From assembly GCA_963691815.1 (NCBI GenBank), contig OY829651.1, forward strand, positions 31,383,004 to 31,447,003: a stretch of DNA of 64,000 nt, read 5' to 3'. Shown here piece after piece: positions 19,801 to 32,900 of this stretch; the first letter of the stretch is position 1, and the number at the start of each line of letters is the position of its first letter. The stretch is from Echiichthys vipera (Eukaryota > Chordata > Actinopteri > Perciformes > Trachinidae). The notes under the pieces were generated by a model. It searched no databases. It was not told where the DNA came from and saw only the letters and a program-made list of their open reading frames with translations. Made by a program: the position numbers and the translations under genes.

Positions 19801-19981
19801 ATGTTTAGAAGTTCCATTTGTTGTCAAGTGATTGTACATCCATGGTTACAGTGCAAACAATGTCACCACTTTTTAACATTACCAAGGCTCAGAATGTCCC
19901 ACTGGCGTGGTTCTCACACCCTTGACCACTGACACGCTCCTCTATCCATTCATATACTGATATCTGTGGTGTGTTAAAATC

Positions 19982-20353
19982 TTGTGGACATATGCAAAAG
20001 AACCTAACAAATTTAAACTTTTTCTTTATAAAAACTTGGTACCAGGGCTCTGCATGGCACTATCTCAGTCCTTTGACAGCCTTGAGCAGATAGCACAGAC
20101 TATGAGACAGGTAGCACGCAGAGTATTCTTTAATATGAATATGGGTGGACCGACCAGCTGGATGCATGGATGTAGTGAAAGCACCAGATGGTCCACAAAT
20201 TACAAAACAACGGTTCACACAGTACACCTCATAAAGCTACTGACACTAAAACATGGTATGGTGCAAGCAAGCAGTAATGCTGAAGAAAAGGTTGTTGAGG
20301 TAACCGTGTGTGTATGTGGTCACAGAGAAGATTATTTGCAGAGTGATACATAA
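19982..20353 (+). other. Unrecognised 123-codon open frame
   Basis: An open frame lies in otherwise empty sequence. I recognise no domain; composition is ordinary, and it ends within GT-rich sequence. There is no Kozak-like context, splice evidence or homology I can name. It is more likely chance than a gene and is noted only because the surrounding 1 kb (19800-20720) is otherwise featureless. Confidence 0.12.
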
Positions 20354-20724
20354 TGACTACAGTGTGTGTGTGTGTGTGTAGTCAGACGGTGACACTGACT
20401 TATGTGTATGTTTTGTGTTTGTCAGCAGTATTCAATGAATAAGGTTCAAATCATGCAGCAGTAAAGATAAGTGCTGACTAAAATGCAAATAGCTTTTTTT
20501 CTCAAATAAACAAGATTGCAGCCCAGCAAAGTTTTAGATGACACTGGAGACAAAAGTTATGAGAATCTTCCTTACATGAATACAAAGACTGTAGAGTATT
20601 CTGAAATATTACAATAACATTATAAATACATCAATATTTTATTTTAAAACAGATAGTTTCAGTCCTTGCTTATGATTGGCTGAGCCACTTTCATAGCAAT
20701 TGTAAACAGACAGCTGTAGACAAT

Positions 20725-20990
20725 TTTCAATTCAATTTTATTTTATTTATTGTGCCAAATCATCACAAAAGCTATCTCAGGACCCTTTACAGAGTAGGTA
20801 TAGACCACACTCCATGACTTATTCAGGATTTAGGCATAGACCCAACAATTCCCCCGTAGAGTAAGGTGGCAACGAAAACCTTCCCTTTAAAAGGCAGGAA
20901 CGTTGGACAGACCCAGCTCTGTGGAGGACGGACATCTCTCTGCACTGGTTGGGGAAGAAGAAAAGGAGAGAGAAAAGACGGTTATATAAG
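20725..20990 (+). repeat. Teleost interspersed repeat R2 (plus orientation)
   Basis: It begins TTCAATTCAATTTTATTTTATTT and runs through 'ATCACAAAAGCTATCTCAGGACCCTTTACA', 'CAACAATTCCCCC' and 'GACGGACATCTCTCTGCACTGGTTGGGG'. This is a very common fish repeat with this order of blocks. Its reverse complement is found at 37640-37900 and a fragment at 50708-50800. Often classed with SINE-like repeats; I see no RNA polymerase III boxes. Confidence 0.7.
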
Positions 20991-20999
20991 TCAGTCTTT

Positions 21000-22170
21000 C
21001 CAACACAATACAAGATGCCTTCGCCTTTATCCACTTATGTAACGAGGGCACATCCATTTTTTTCCAAGACAAGGTTGGTTTAGCTTAGCCGGGGTAATGT
21101 ATGTCATTAACCATTTATATTGTAATAATTCATTCTAGTACTGATGTGTACTGAGTGCCTTTTCCCAGTCCGCCTGTTGTATGTCCTCCTGAATATCCAG
21201 TCTCCATGGCTCTAGCCTGTCGATGGTGGACTCTTTATCATACAACATCAAAGCTGTATAGAGTAAAGAGATCTATTTCCTCCCCTCTAGATGCGGAAGC
21301 GTAAGGTCTTCAATATGTGATAGTGGTGGCTCACCACCTTCTTATGTTTAGATAAAATAAAATGTTTCAAGATAATGGGGGGGACGGACGAGAGAGATTG
21401 AAGTGTCTCCATTATGTTGATGTGCTTTGTACCAAACACCAACGTCCTCAGTTAACCAAACTAAACCTTTATCTCTGTTTATGCTTACATATGTTACAGG
21501 TGTTTAGTTTGGCTGGGAATAGAATTAGAAAATCTGTTAATTCAAAAAAAACAATGCTATCATTCCATCCATGAACCCGTCTTATCAGGATTTTTCAGGT
21601 GCGAGTGTTTGCCAGTATTACCGTCTCTCCCACATGGCTTGAGGGAAACTCTGTTGACGAGGTTTGATGTCAGATAAATGTTTACCCACGTCACAGCTGC
21701 TATGGGGTTTTCTCCCAGTTGGGGGGACTAGTCCTTCACATGTGGACACACATGATCTATCATTGCCTGTGTCTCTCTTTCTGTGAGCCTTGCAATGAGC
21801 CTACATGGTGAGCTGTGCTATGACGCACCACATGTCACATGATATCAATCCCTCCACTGCTGTGTTAATGTGCGTATGTGCAGACTAACATTTGCTGGTA
21901 TGAATCACATTGTTGTTTACAATGTGTCTTAATGCTTGAGCTATTTGTATACTGCCCAGCAGTAGCAGAACTAGCACAGAGGAGTGAGAGCCTTGTACTG
22001 GGAAAGTAGACTTAATCATAGCAAAGAAAAGTATTTTCCTCCTTACAGATTTCTTCTGTTCTTGCTTTTTTGTCAAACTTACATGTTTCAGATCATCAAA
22101 CACATTTTAATACCAGACAAAGATAACCTGCTTGAATATGAAATGCAGTTTATAAATGATGATTTAATTT
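21000..22170. other. Intergenic stretch, nothing recognised
   Basis: About 1.2 kb of mixed composition between repeat R2 and the Tc1-like element. No conserved domain, RNA gene or obvious repeat structure was identified; short frames here look like chance. Confidence 0.5.
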
Positions 22171-22171
22171 C

Positions 22172-22861
22172 AAAAACCAACCTGGCCCTGTGTGAAAAAG
22201 TAATCCTGGTTAAAACCAAAAAGAACAACGACCCGTCTCACATTTACCAAAAAACATCTGGATGATTCTATGGGAAAATATTCTATGAACGAACAAAAAC
22301 TGAACTATTTGGAAGGTCCCGTTACTTCTGGCGTAAAACTAACACAGCATTTCAGAGTCAGAACACCATAGCAACAGTCATGGTGGTGGTAGTGTGATGG
22401 TCTGCTATCTGCTTCAGGACCTGGACCACTTGCTGTAACTGATGGAACCATGAATTCTGCTCTCTACCAGAAGATCCTGAAGGAGAATGTCCAGACATCA
22501 GTTTGTGACCTTTAGCTCAAGAGCACTTGGGTAATGCAGCTGGATAATGATCCAAACACACCAACATGTCCACTTCTGAATGACTCAAAAAAACAAATGA
22601 ATGTTTTGGAGTGGCTTAGTCAAAGTCTGGACTTAAATCTGATTGATTGCTGTGACATGATCTTAAACAGACCGTAAAAACTCTTCAATGTGGCTGAATT
22701 CAAACTATTCTGCCGGTGTGGACCAAAGCTCCTCCACAGCAATGTGAAAGACTCATTGGCAGTTATCACAAACCCCTGACTGCAGTTTTTGCCGCCAAGG
22801 GCATAACCAATTATTAGGTTTAGGGGGTAATTCCTTTTTCACACAGGGCCACGTTGGTTTG
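22172..22861 (+). mobile_element. Internally deleted Tc1-like transposon
   Basis: Terminal inverted repeats of about 30 bp are visible: AAAAACCAACCTGGCCCTGT at the left and, inverted, ACACAGGGCCACGTTGGTTT at the right. The interior keeps broken pieces of a plus-strand Tc1/mariner transposase, such as 'TELFGRSRYFWRKT' and the 'CATGGTGGTGGTAGTGTG' DNA block for the HGGG region. At about 690 bp it is under half the length of a complete Tc1 element, and its frame has many stops. Confidence 0.8.
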
Positions 22862-23380
22862 CATCGTTTTTTTTCCTTCCCACTATTAAAATGATAATTT
22901 TTCGTGAAATAGTCAGCCAATTTTCAGGCAGTTTGGTTTGATACAAATGCCAAACATCTTTTCATTTCACCTCCCCTTTCTCTGTCAACCTCCAGCTATA
23001 CTATACACATAAAAGCAAAAATAAAAATGTATTTTCATACCAAAATACATGATCTTGTATCAATTAAAATGAATCCTCCACTACAGTTATAAAGAGGGAA
23101 CTTAGCTATATAGACTAAAACCATTCGTTGTACCATGCTGTAAAGTTTGGCATTTTTAACATTGTGGTCTATGGGGATTGACCTGCTTGGAGAGCACCTC
23201 AAGTGGCCGTTACTGCATTCTGATACAGTATATTACTAACTACTAAATACCTGACATAAGATAGCATTAGCTTAACCTAAAATCAGGACAGCCACTTAAA
23301 TAGGCCCTATTATGCTAGTTTTTAGGGTCCTATTTGTATTTTTCGGGTCAGCCACATTAGGTTTACATGCTTTGTGTTAT
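22862..23380. other. Intergenic stretch, nothing recognised
   Basis: About 500 bp of A/T-rich sequence between the Tc1-like element and the SINE region. I see no gene or named repeat. Confidence 0.4.
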
Positions 23381-23629
23381 GATGAACAACAGAGGTTGAA
23401 CCCAAGTGCACGACTCGACTCAGGTGATTCAGTTCTGGGTGATATTTATTGTGACCCAGTGAAAGTACTATGGAGCCGTGTTTCAACGCGGTCTGCGTCG
23501 TGCTGGTCGGAAGCTTCCCCAAGATGGAGGTCGGGTGGCTGCAGTGACCGGCAGTGGCAGGAGGAGACGAACAGGTGTGGTAGCAAGCAGGCAGACGAAC
23601 TGGCAGGCAGGCAGGATAAACTGGACAGA

Positions 23630-23770
23630 GAAAGATTGTGGGAGGAAACCAGAGAACCCAGAGAAAACCCACGCAGACACAGGGAGAACATGCAAACTCC
23701 ACATAGAAAGGCCCCAGCCGGGGCCGGGAACCTTCTCGCTGTGAGGCGACAGTGCTAACCACTACATCAC
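23630..23770 (-). repeat. tRNA-type SINE fragment (minus strand)
   Basis: On the minus strand the order is 'GTGATGTAGTGGTTAGCACT' (A-box-like), 'GGTTCCCGGCCC' region (B-box position), 'TTTCTATGTGGAGTTTGCAT' and 'TTTTCTCTGGGTTCTCTGG', the familiar order of a widespread vertebrate tRNA-derived SINE. Neighbouring 23390-23630 (with a CAGGCAGG microsatellite) may be further repeat sequence, but I could not assign it. Confidence 0.6.
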
Positions 23771-23836
23771 CGTGTTTCCTAAAATTAAATGTATACTATA
23801 TATGCTTTATATATTATATTCAGCAAAACATGTATA

Positions 23837-25445
23837 CAGTGCCTATAGAAAGTTGTGATACCCTTTTGAAATAAATAATCCATACATTTTTTTTTTTTTT
23901 TCAACGCGGTTTACACATTTTGCCTTACAACATTCAAGTTTTGTTTTTTTTAAACTTTCTGAAAATGAGTAAAAAATTAAAAACTAGAATAGCAGTGTTG
24001 AAAAAGTCATGAGTCCTCAGATGTAATACTTTGTGGAGGCACCTTTTGCTTTGATTACAGCCATCAGTCTGTTCTGATCTGTCTCTAACAGCTTTATGCA
24101 CATAGACTGGGAAATATTTCCCCATTCTTCCTGCAGAATTGTTGGAGTTCAGTCAAATTCTGTGGTGAGCGGTGATGGACTGCACTCTTCAAGTCCATCC
24201 ACAGATGTTCTGTAGGTCAGGGCTCTGACTAGGCCACTCTAGTGTCCTTTAGCCACTGTGTTGTTTTTATGGAGGTGTGTCTTGCGTTGTTGTCATGCTG
24301 GAAGGTGAACCACCTGCCCATTTTCAAGTGTCTATTAGAGGGCTGCAGGTTTTCCTCAAGAATTTGAGTGGACTTGGCAGCATCCATTTTCCCTTCAATC
24401 CTGACCAACTGCCCAGTCCCTGCTGGAGAGAAACAAGCCCACAACATAATGCTGCCACCACCATGCTTCACTGTAGGGATGGTGTGTTTTGGGTGGTATG
24501 CTGTGTTTGGTTTCTGCCAAACATAGAACTAAGAGTTCAGCCCAAAAAGTTCAGTTTTGGTCTCATCTGACCATATAACCTTTTTCCACATGGCATCAGA
24601 ATCTTCAATATGTTTTTTCAGGAGACTCAGTGTGACATTTTCAGAAGAGGCTTCTTTCTCTCCACCCTGCCAAACATGTAGAACTTGTGAAATTGTTGTC
24701 ACATGCACAGATCGACCAACCTCTGCCATGAAGAAAGAGTTCCTTCAAGGTCACCATGGGCCTCTTGGTAGCTTCCCTGATCAATCTTTTCCTGGCTTGG
24801 TTATCCAATTTGGAGGGGTAGCCCGATCTAGGCTGGGGTCTAGGTCTAGGTCTGGGTGGATCCATATGCCTTCCACTTCTGGACAATACTCTGAACGGTC
24901 CTCAGAGGAAAAGTTAAAGCCTTTGAAATCTTTTTAGATCCTTCTCTTAACTTGTGCCTATCCACAACTTTATCCCGGAGCTCTTTTGAAAGCATCTTTC
25001 AAACCATGGTGAATTATTTCTGTTACCATGCTCTACTAGGAGTGGAATCCTCAAGCAACAGCTGATTTTATTCTGAAGTAAAATCAAAGGAACAGCTGAT
25101 TTTATTCTGAAGTAATCAAAAAAAAAAAAGGTGGAGGCCAATTAACTTGGTGTGTAATCTGGAAGGTGATTAGAACAACCATTTTAAACATTCTCAGGTT
25201 TAACTAAAGGGACTCAATACTTTCCAAAAACTGATTTCCTAGTTTTTTATTTTTTATTAATTTTCAGAAATTTGGGAATTTTTTTTAAATTCAAAGCTGT
25301 GTTCTCTACACTTCCTGTTCATTTTTGAATCGTATATAAGAAAACATTGTTGAAATCTTCTCTTCTGACACAATAGTAACTGTTCACTAATTTTGATCGC
25401 TGTTTTTTTCACAAAATAAAGGTTTTTGTTGAAGTGCCTTGGTTA
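23837..25445 (-). mobile_element. Decayed Tc1/mariner transposon (minus strand)
   Basis: The left end is CAGTGCCTATAGAAAGT. On the minus strand the transposase remnants appear in the right order: an N-terminal helix-turn-helix part ('RKRLIREATKRPMVTLKEL', near 24800), 'VIWSDETKTELFG' (first catalytic Asp, near 24540) and 'HGGGSIMLWACFS' followed by 'FQHDNNARHTS' (second Asp, 24470-24290). The frame is broken between these blocks. The right end is less clear and may lie near 25445. A local 35-bp duplication (AACAGCTGATTTTATTCTGA) sits at 25058-25110. Confidence 0.85.
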
Positions 25446-26211
25446 TTTATAAAAAAACATGCTAGTACAGCAATGTGTGGCAAGCTTCAATTGTAGTTCC
25501 ACAGGCTGGATAAATATCTATATATGGTTCGTTAGCCTGATAGATGCGCTTATGGGAAATTTACTAAAATGCCAACTGAAGAGGAAAACAGAGAAAGAGG
25601 AAATAATACAAGTAACAAATGTCATTCTGCTGTAAAATATATCCATGCATAATCAGTTATTGGTATGTTTGAGTACATTAAATGCCTATCATTCTACTCA
25701 GGTAGACTGTTTTGGAAGAATACTGTGGGGATTTTTAAACATTAAGTGTTAATTTTCATTGTTACAATATAATGGAAGTTTTGTTATTACTCACTGTGCA
25801 GGTATAGAGGTTAAAGCTGCAGTCGGCAAGTCTGACAGGTCAAGTTGACAGTCAAATTTTGAATGTTTGCAACTCTCAGGCCCCTCCCCCTCTACCACCA
25901 AGCTCTCCAGCTCCGTGCTCATCAATGCGCATGCACCAGATTCCTGTGAACACGCCCGTGTCTTCTCTCATCAATAATGCATTGAGTACACGCTTCATGG
26001 CGGTAGAATGGCTAACTTACTCATAGATAGCAAGTGCTAGCGTCATTTAGCGTATGTCTAGCTTGAGGCGTGTGCCTGTGATATTGTTACATGCGCGAGG
26101 GGGTAGGGGGGATCTGTGGCATGTACACCAACTGTGAACTGTGCTGAGTGGACAGGATGATACGGGCACTGTGAATTTTTTCTTAACAAACAACATGCTC
26201 TATGTGCACAT
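25446..26211. other. Intergenic stretch, possible old repeat
   Basis: About 770 bp without a gene. The part 25810-26090 (starting AAAGCTGCAGTCGGCAAG) has the look of an interspersed repeat, but there is no second copy in the window to prove it. Confidence 0.35.
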
Positions 26212-26951
26212 TGAAGAATTAATAATCATGTGTTAGCGTGTGTATTAGTAATGATTAATGAGAGTGTGATAATCAATGAATGAAGTATCATAATCATGTG
26301 TTAGCGTGTGTATTAGTAATGATTAATGAGAGTGTGATAATAAGACACAATAAGTATAATCATTTAAGAAGTGTGATAGTGTGTGCCTCTGCCAGGCTCA
26401 AACTTTCTGCAAAACATCAGCACACAAACTTTTGGCAGTCAGTCAAGGTCACAAAGACAATGAAATAGCCAGCTTGCACAAACGCACCTGGCAACTAGTT
26501 GAGATTATAGAATTGCCGTCCGCGCTGCGCTTCCTTCACAGATAAAGAAGAAGAATCCTGTGGAAACAGAGGTTACCCCGACGCGCGGGGAGGAAGATGG
26601 AGGCTGGAGCAGCTGCTACTTCTGAAATACACATATGCACGCACAAGCGGACACATAACCATGCCTTTGTAACAAGTTTATAGGCTGGAGCAGATAGAAT
26701 AGAGATCAGGAACTTCTTGCCTCTGATCACGGGTACTGTGTTGCACACAGTTACTCTAGGTAGAGAATAGAACACTTCTCCGGATGTCTGTTACATCCGA
26801 TGTCCCTCTGCTAATAAATGCCTGCTGGAACTAAACTGCCAACAACTCTGCTGACTCCAGAAAGCCTCCTGTAGAATTTGAATTACGCAATATATACTCT
26901 GTGAGGTCCTTCTGATTTGACTAAAGTATTGTGTGTAAAATTCCTACAACA
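26212..26951 (+). repeat. Solo LTR of the ERV-A family
   Basis: The first 550 bp match 641-1209, including two copies of the roughly 68-bp U3-type direct repeat. Beyond the point where the hAT interrupts the other copy, this one continues through AATAAA (about 26812) and a U5-like 'CTCTGCTGACTCC' to ATTCCTACAACA. No retroviral gene lies on either side, so it is a solo LTR. I could not find a clean target duplication, so the exact right end (26888 or 26951) is uncertain. Confidence 0.7.
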
Positions 26952-29227
26952 AAGAGGCACTTTATTTTTTCTAAAACCGGATGATTATGTTTTTCTATTT
27001 CTATAGTGTCAGCTTCAGGAAATATGATTAAACAAATGTTGCATGTTTAAATAAATATGATTTAGCATATTTTCACATTATTATCAATTAAACAACAATG
27101 GCATAATTAAAGGATATTGCAGATAAACTCCAGTTTAAAACTAGGTGCAGTAAAATGGGGGGACCAGCCCCAGGAAGTGATTTTTACAAGAGCAGGTGGA
27201 TCATTGGAGGACCCATGTTACCAGGGGGAGGAGGATTCAACTCGTGAACGAGATTCAGTCTGGGGGTGATGGAACCAGGAACTGCCATAGCAACATTCTG
27301 AACCAATCACAACAACTCAATTACTTTATTGCACTATACATGCTATGTGAAGGAGGGCTCTCTGTGCTCTTGCAAGTTTTTGCTATTATAACAATGATTT
27401 GCATATAACTTTAAAAAAAAAATCATCACCATTTATCATCTTTCCTTCATTTGCTTTAATGATTTGACCAAATATCCATTGTTGAAAGGTTATTTTGGAT
27501 GAATCAGTGGACAATGTACTTATAATGATATCGTATGACCTTTTGAAATATGAGACATATTGAAGCTAAGAAAAATGTATTTCTTTTCTAAAATTTGTAA
27601 AATAAGCCACTGTTAACAAGGACTTCTTATTCTATGAAATATGGTATCTGAAAAAGTTAGTCAAGTTCCACCAACATAGACTTGTCTGTGTTGCCATTTT
27701 CAAAATTTTGGTTTATTTTTTCTACATTACTAGGTTGAAAGAAGAATTCACCCACTGGGATTTACTTTAAATTCATTTGTTGAACATCATGTACATTGGT
27801 CTATTATGATTTTTGCTCCAATGTAGACTCACAGCAGGTCAACCCTTTTGTATCACATGCAACAAATGCGATTGCTCTAAGACTGCAAGGGAAGTTCAGC
27901 TTCCCCTAAAATGTCACCAAAAAAAAAAAAAAAAAGTGGTGAAATATGTAATGCTGTGTGTACATTTCATAGACTAAATACGCGCTAGAAAGCGCTTTAC
28001 ACAGTCGGATGCTTAGCTTCTACTGACTTCAATGGGGAAGCGTAGAGTGGGTTGTTCCACTGCAGCCAAACAAGGCGCTCATTGGATAAATGCTGGGCTT
28101 TGTCCAGCCCATCGGAAGCTCAGCGTGTCTGGGGGTCTATGGGACAGTGGGCTGGCCCGATTGCTCGGCTTCTGCATGATGATTGGATAAGCTGTATGAG
28201 CTTTTTTGATTGATAGCTAAATGAGCGAATCAGCGATCTTGAAAGATAAACATCCACCGGAGCATTTTCCAAGTCTTTCATTCTGTTGTTCTGAACTGAT
28301 ACGGAGACTTTACCGATCCCCAGAGACTTTGTCTTTGTTAAAAATGACTAGCGTTGTGTTTGACAACTCTGTTCTGTCACTCTGCGGTTTCTTTCCCCAA
28401 CAAGCAGCAGCAGCTGCAGAACTTCTCCTGCCATCACGATCACTCACACTCACAGGCAGTCACACTTCACAATTTACATGTAAATAAACACATTTATGAT
28501 GTAGGCCGGAAAAATGAGCTTCCCCTCCTTGAAAGACCAGCAGCCGCCACTGACACGCAAACACAGTGAGGTGTTTCAGAGGACGAGTTTCCAAGTTTCA
28601 CACTGAAGCAAAGTAATTTAAGTCATCAGAGAACCGGTCATCCTGTCATACAGGGAAAAAGAGAGCATGTGTGGACAGAAGTTGAAACTATTGTAACTGT
28701 ATAGTTATGTGGTTTATCATTGAAGGGTATACACTGCACTACGAGACTGCAGTCCCTGTTAACAGTGACAAACAGTGACAGCTTGTATGAACGGGTCCAA
28801 AGAGGGTTGAGTGTGCATATTCAGGTCTGTTATGTCTGGTGCATAAAATTCTGCCCTGCATTTTTATATGATACTAATATTTTAATAATCTGGTCATTGG
28901 TCTCATCTCACTCCTCTTTCTCTCCTCAACCCCAACTCTTTATAATATTTCGCTTGTAAACAGATGGGCCCCAATTTCAAAACAATAAATCACTCAATTT
29001 AGAAAAATTAAGTTTAAATTTACAAAAGAAAGTGCACATTTTTAATAATAATAAGTAATATGTGGAGAAACATCCTGTTCCCTGTCCTTCATCCACAGTC
29101 AGACCTTAAAGGTACCTGACATACCACAGTTTTGTAAGTTGGTGTTGGGGATACCTTGGGGGACATGCCAAGGTTGTCAACCCGTCGTGTTTGTTAGACC
29201 GATACACAGGGAACTTTCTAAAGATTG
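26952..29227. other. Intergenic region upstream of the FGF gene
   Basis: About 2.3 kb with no coding exon recognised. A poly(A) run lies at 27919-27935. The segment 27890-28560 begins and ends with related words ('AGCTTCCCCTAAAATG' and 'GAGCTTCCCCTCC') and may be a decayed nonautonomous transposon. Regulatory DNA of the FGF gene may be here, but nothing specific can be shown from this sequence alone. Confidence 0.4.
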
Positions 29228-29412
29228 TTTTTTTTGGCCTTTTCATGCCTTTATTTGAGGACAGCATGAAGAATGACAAGAAGCAGGAGTGAGAGGCGAC
29301 ATGCAGCAAAGGGCCACAGTTGGGAATCAAACCCGGGCCGCTGCATTGCAGACTTTTAGCCTCAGGACATTGGGCGTCTGCTCTAACGAATGAGCCACCA
29401 GGTCCTTTCTGA
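29228..29412 (-). repeat. tRNA-derived SINE (minus strand)
   Basis: On the minus strand it begins with a tRNA-like head, 'GGTGGCTCATTCGTTAGAGC' (A box), then a B-box-like 'GGGTTTGATTCCC', 'GGCCCTTTGCTGCATGTC', and ends in 'TAAAGGCATGAAAAGGCC'. This is the arrangement of a SINE common in teleost genomes. It lies about 560 bp upstream of the FGF start codon. Confidence 0.75.
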
Positions 29413-29970
29413 TCCACCTGGCAACTATGTTGGCCTGTACCCAGGTTTTTTTTTACTTCCGTTTTGTACAGTGGGAGGAAGTTGAGACGCATCGTCCATC
29501 CTTAAATACAGTCTATATAGTCGCAATCTTATCTGTGGTTAATGGGTGGCGAACCTCTAGTTATTTACTGCTCTATGTTTGTGTGTACTTGCGTGTTCCT
29601 CTTTGTTTTCTGTCACTATGTGTTTTATGTATTTCTCAGTCTGTGTGCTACTACAGCATCTGTGACTCACAGACAAACAAGACAGCAGGTGGTGTGTGAT
29701 GTAATATGGGGCACATATAAGTCTGCTGTCTGTCTGCTGGATCTACCTGAGGAGGAAACAGGAGACAACTCACTGCCACACTGGACCCCCAATGGGTTCA
29801 GTCTTGAGAGATCTTTAAATATGCACACTGAAACTTCTCTCTTGGCTTTAAAGAGTTCAGACATTGAGGCATTTTCTACTGAGGGACTGAGGCTGCAAAA
29901 AGTTTTAATTGGTCTTAAATATCAACAGTAGTTGTTCATTTCTACAATTTCTGGGATTGGTGAGCAGAGG

Positions 29971-32900
29971 ATGTCATCATCAAGGTCCAAGCTCCCTCTG
30001 CTCCTGTATGGGATGCTCCTGTGCAGCTGTTTTGCTCCTCTCCCAGTCATCAGCAGTAAGAAACGAAGCATACAGAATGGCGGGCTGCTGGTGCGGGTCA
30101 GCGGCAGCTCCTGGGACAAGAGGGAGGTGACAGCTAGAGATGGAGAATACCTTCAGGGGATAAAGAGACAAAGAAGGCTCTACTGTAATGTGGGCATCGG
30201 CTTCCACATTCAGGTCTTACCAAACGGCAAGATCACAGGCGTGCATAATGAAAACAGATACAGTAAGTCATTCTGCCTTTCCCTGTTGACATCCATGTAA
30301 AACTGTACTGGTCATAACCACCTTTCCATTTCAATTTTAAGACTTGATTAAAGGTATTTAAATGAATAGTAATTCATCTTTAATTTTAAACTAGTGCATT
30401 TTGAATCTAATTCAGGTTTTTTGGATGAGTGATTACTGTATGGATTTAAAAAATAATAATCACTACTTTTTTCATTAGCAGTGAATTCATTTTCAGTATT
30501 TAACATATTCTAATAATTTAATACATCATTTAATTTGTCAGTTTATGTAAATAAATTATACGGAATTAACTTGGGCACTACTGGAAAATGTGGAACGAGA
30601 ATGATTCGTAAAAAATATAACTTAAGATATACCATGAAGCAGAGCCACTGCTTGGCACTAATAACAAGCTTGTATCCTCTCCCTCACCTCCTAACGCACA
30701 GAGCTGGAAGCCGGCCGGCTAAAAACACATGGCTAACGTATGCTAACGTGTGTTGACAGCTGTTTATCAGATCGGGGATGTTCACATTCATAAGAAAGTA
30801 TTGGCACAGACTAATGAAGGCTATTTATGTAACATTTACCACAATAAAACATAAAAATGACCTGTTAAACAAAACGTATGTTGACTCAGCAAATGTTTTC
30901 AGTCCCAAATCCTGACGCTCAAAGGAATCCCCAATGTTGACTCATCTTTGGTTCCTATGTAGCTCACATTTCTGCCTTTTCCTCCGTCAACTTACATTTT
31001 CTCTCACCTTCTCTGTTGGGGTGAGCAGAGGCCGCTTGCTGGTATTGGTCTTTTCCTTCTCCATGGTAACAGAAGCTCCGGTAACAGAGCTGCTAAGCTA
31101 ATTACTAGCTGCCCAGAGTTTACAGAGAGGGAGGGGGAGTGGCAGAAGACGAGGAGGGATAACGAGGGGATTGGATGTAGGGTACAAGCCAATGGGAGCC
31201 TTCCGGGACGGAAGGGCAATTTCTATGCAGGCCTAAAGATGATAGACTGAATGGATTTTTTGGTTCTTTTTTCTTTTCATATTGTGTAGATCGGACTACA
31301 GGAACATAGTCGGCGTATAATCGACTTTAATAATTATTACTAATATTCCAAATCTTAGACCATAGCTTTAAGTGAGTGAGATGTAGATTGACCTTAAGTG
31401 TGTAAATGTGTTCATTTAAAAGAGCAACACATATCAGCCACTGTTCATTTATGGACTTCAGTTTGCATACACTAAAAAAACAATTAAAAATTGAAGAGTA
31501 AAACTATAATATGGAGTGCATCACCTATGCAATCTGAGAAACAAAATAGACTATCATTATTCAGGAGCTTTCCCACTTTTGCTGTTCAAATCTTTTTGAA
31601 TCTCTTATGTATTAATGTCCCAGACTATCTGCTGCTGATCATTTCCATGTTTCATCCCAGGTCTTTTAGAAATGTCCCCAGTGGAGAGAGGAGTGGTGAC
31701 TCTGTTTGGAGTGAGAAGTGGCCTCTTCATTGCCATGAGCAACAAAGGGAAACTCTATGGCTCGGTAAGAACGGATCAGGATTTAATTAATTTGATGTGC
31801 AAACTCAACTAAAATTGATGTTTTCCCTAACCATGATACTAATACTGGTTGGAGGTCAAACAGCATCATCTTAATGCTGGAAAGTGTAAAGGTCACTGGT
31901 TTCTATTAAGCATTAACCTTCAGCGCTCCAGGCAACGCTTAAGTACCAAAAACTGCAGTTCCTTGAATGGCCACCTGAGGCTGGCTCCAGTAATCCCAAT
32001 AGTTTCCTTAGAACATTGTACATACCCCATTATTATTTATTATTATATGTATAGAAGTCAATGGGCAATGACCCTACTTCTAACTTGATTTACTTTCTAA
32101 GTAAACATTTAGCAGCTGCTTAGTGCTCCTCCCCAGCTCCACCCTCTTCTCCAAATATGGTAATGTCCAGTTTCAAAAAACATGATGTTATGTCAGGCAA
32201 GAATTGACAGAACAGAAAACAGAAATTAGAAATATTTCTTTCCCTGGATTGGCCTCAGGGAAGACCCGGGACTAAGTGGTAAATGGACTTACTACTTATG
32301 TACTTATATAGCGCCTTTCTAATCTTCTGACTACTCAAGGCACTTTCACACTACTTGTCACATTCACACAGTCACTCTGATGGCAGTGGACATCTACATA
32401 CCATCTAATCTAACCATTCACACCATATTTAGACAATCATGTGCAGCACGGGGAGCAATTTGGGGTTCAGCGTCTTGCCTAAGGACACTTCAAAATTTGG
32501 ACCAGGTAATGTGGCCCTGGAAAGGGAAGTTTGGGGTCCCCTGCTGGAGCTTCTGCCCCCCAACACTGGATAAGCAGTTAAAGATGAATTTACGAGTGAG
32601 AATAATCAGATGTGGTACATTTGTTCACAGGGGAGGTTTTAGATTTGCCACAAGTTCAAAATGTTTCTGTCTCCTGAAAAAGATTATTTAATGTTGACTG
32701 TTTACTTTATTTCCTATCATGTCCACCTTACTCCAAATCACAGGGAAAAATGAACTCTTTAAAATGACCAAGAATTGGATTACACCATTAAGAGTAAACA
32801 ATAATTAAACAACTTATAACATTTAAAATCCATTTCAATGAATACTTGAACTGAGATACAACTAACAATTATTCAAATACAATGATCTGTTGTTAAAACA

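Noticed and set aside
23312..23762. Open frames of 146-148 codons on both strands
   Set aside because: They overlie a SINE and a CAGGCAGG microsatellite; no domain and no splice context.
26536..26775. 79-codon minus-strand frame
   Set aside because: It lies wholly inside the ERV-A solo LTR.
29932..29970. Upstream in-frame extension of FGF exon 1
   Set aside because: It adds 13 residues before the signal peptide; the start at 29971 gives a normal secreted protein.
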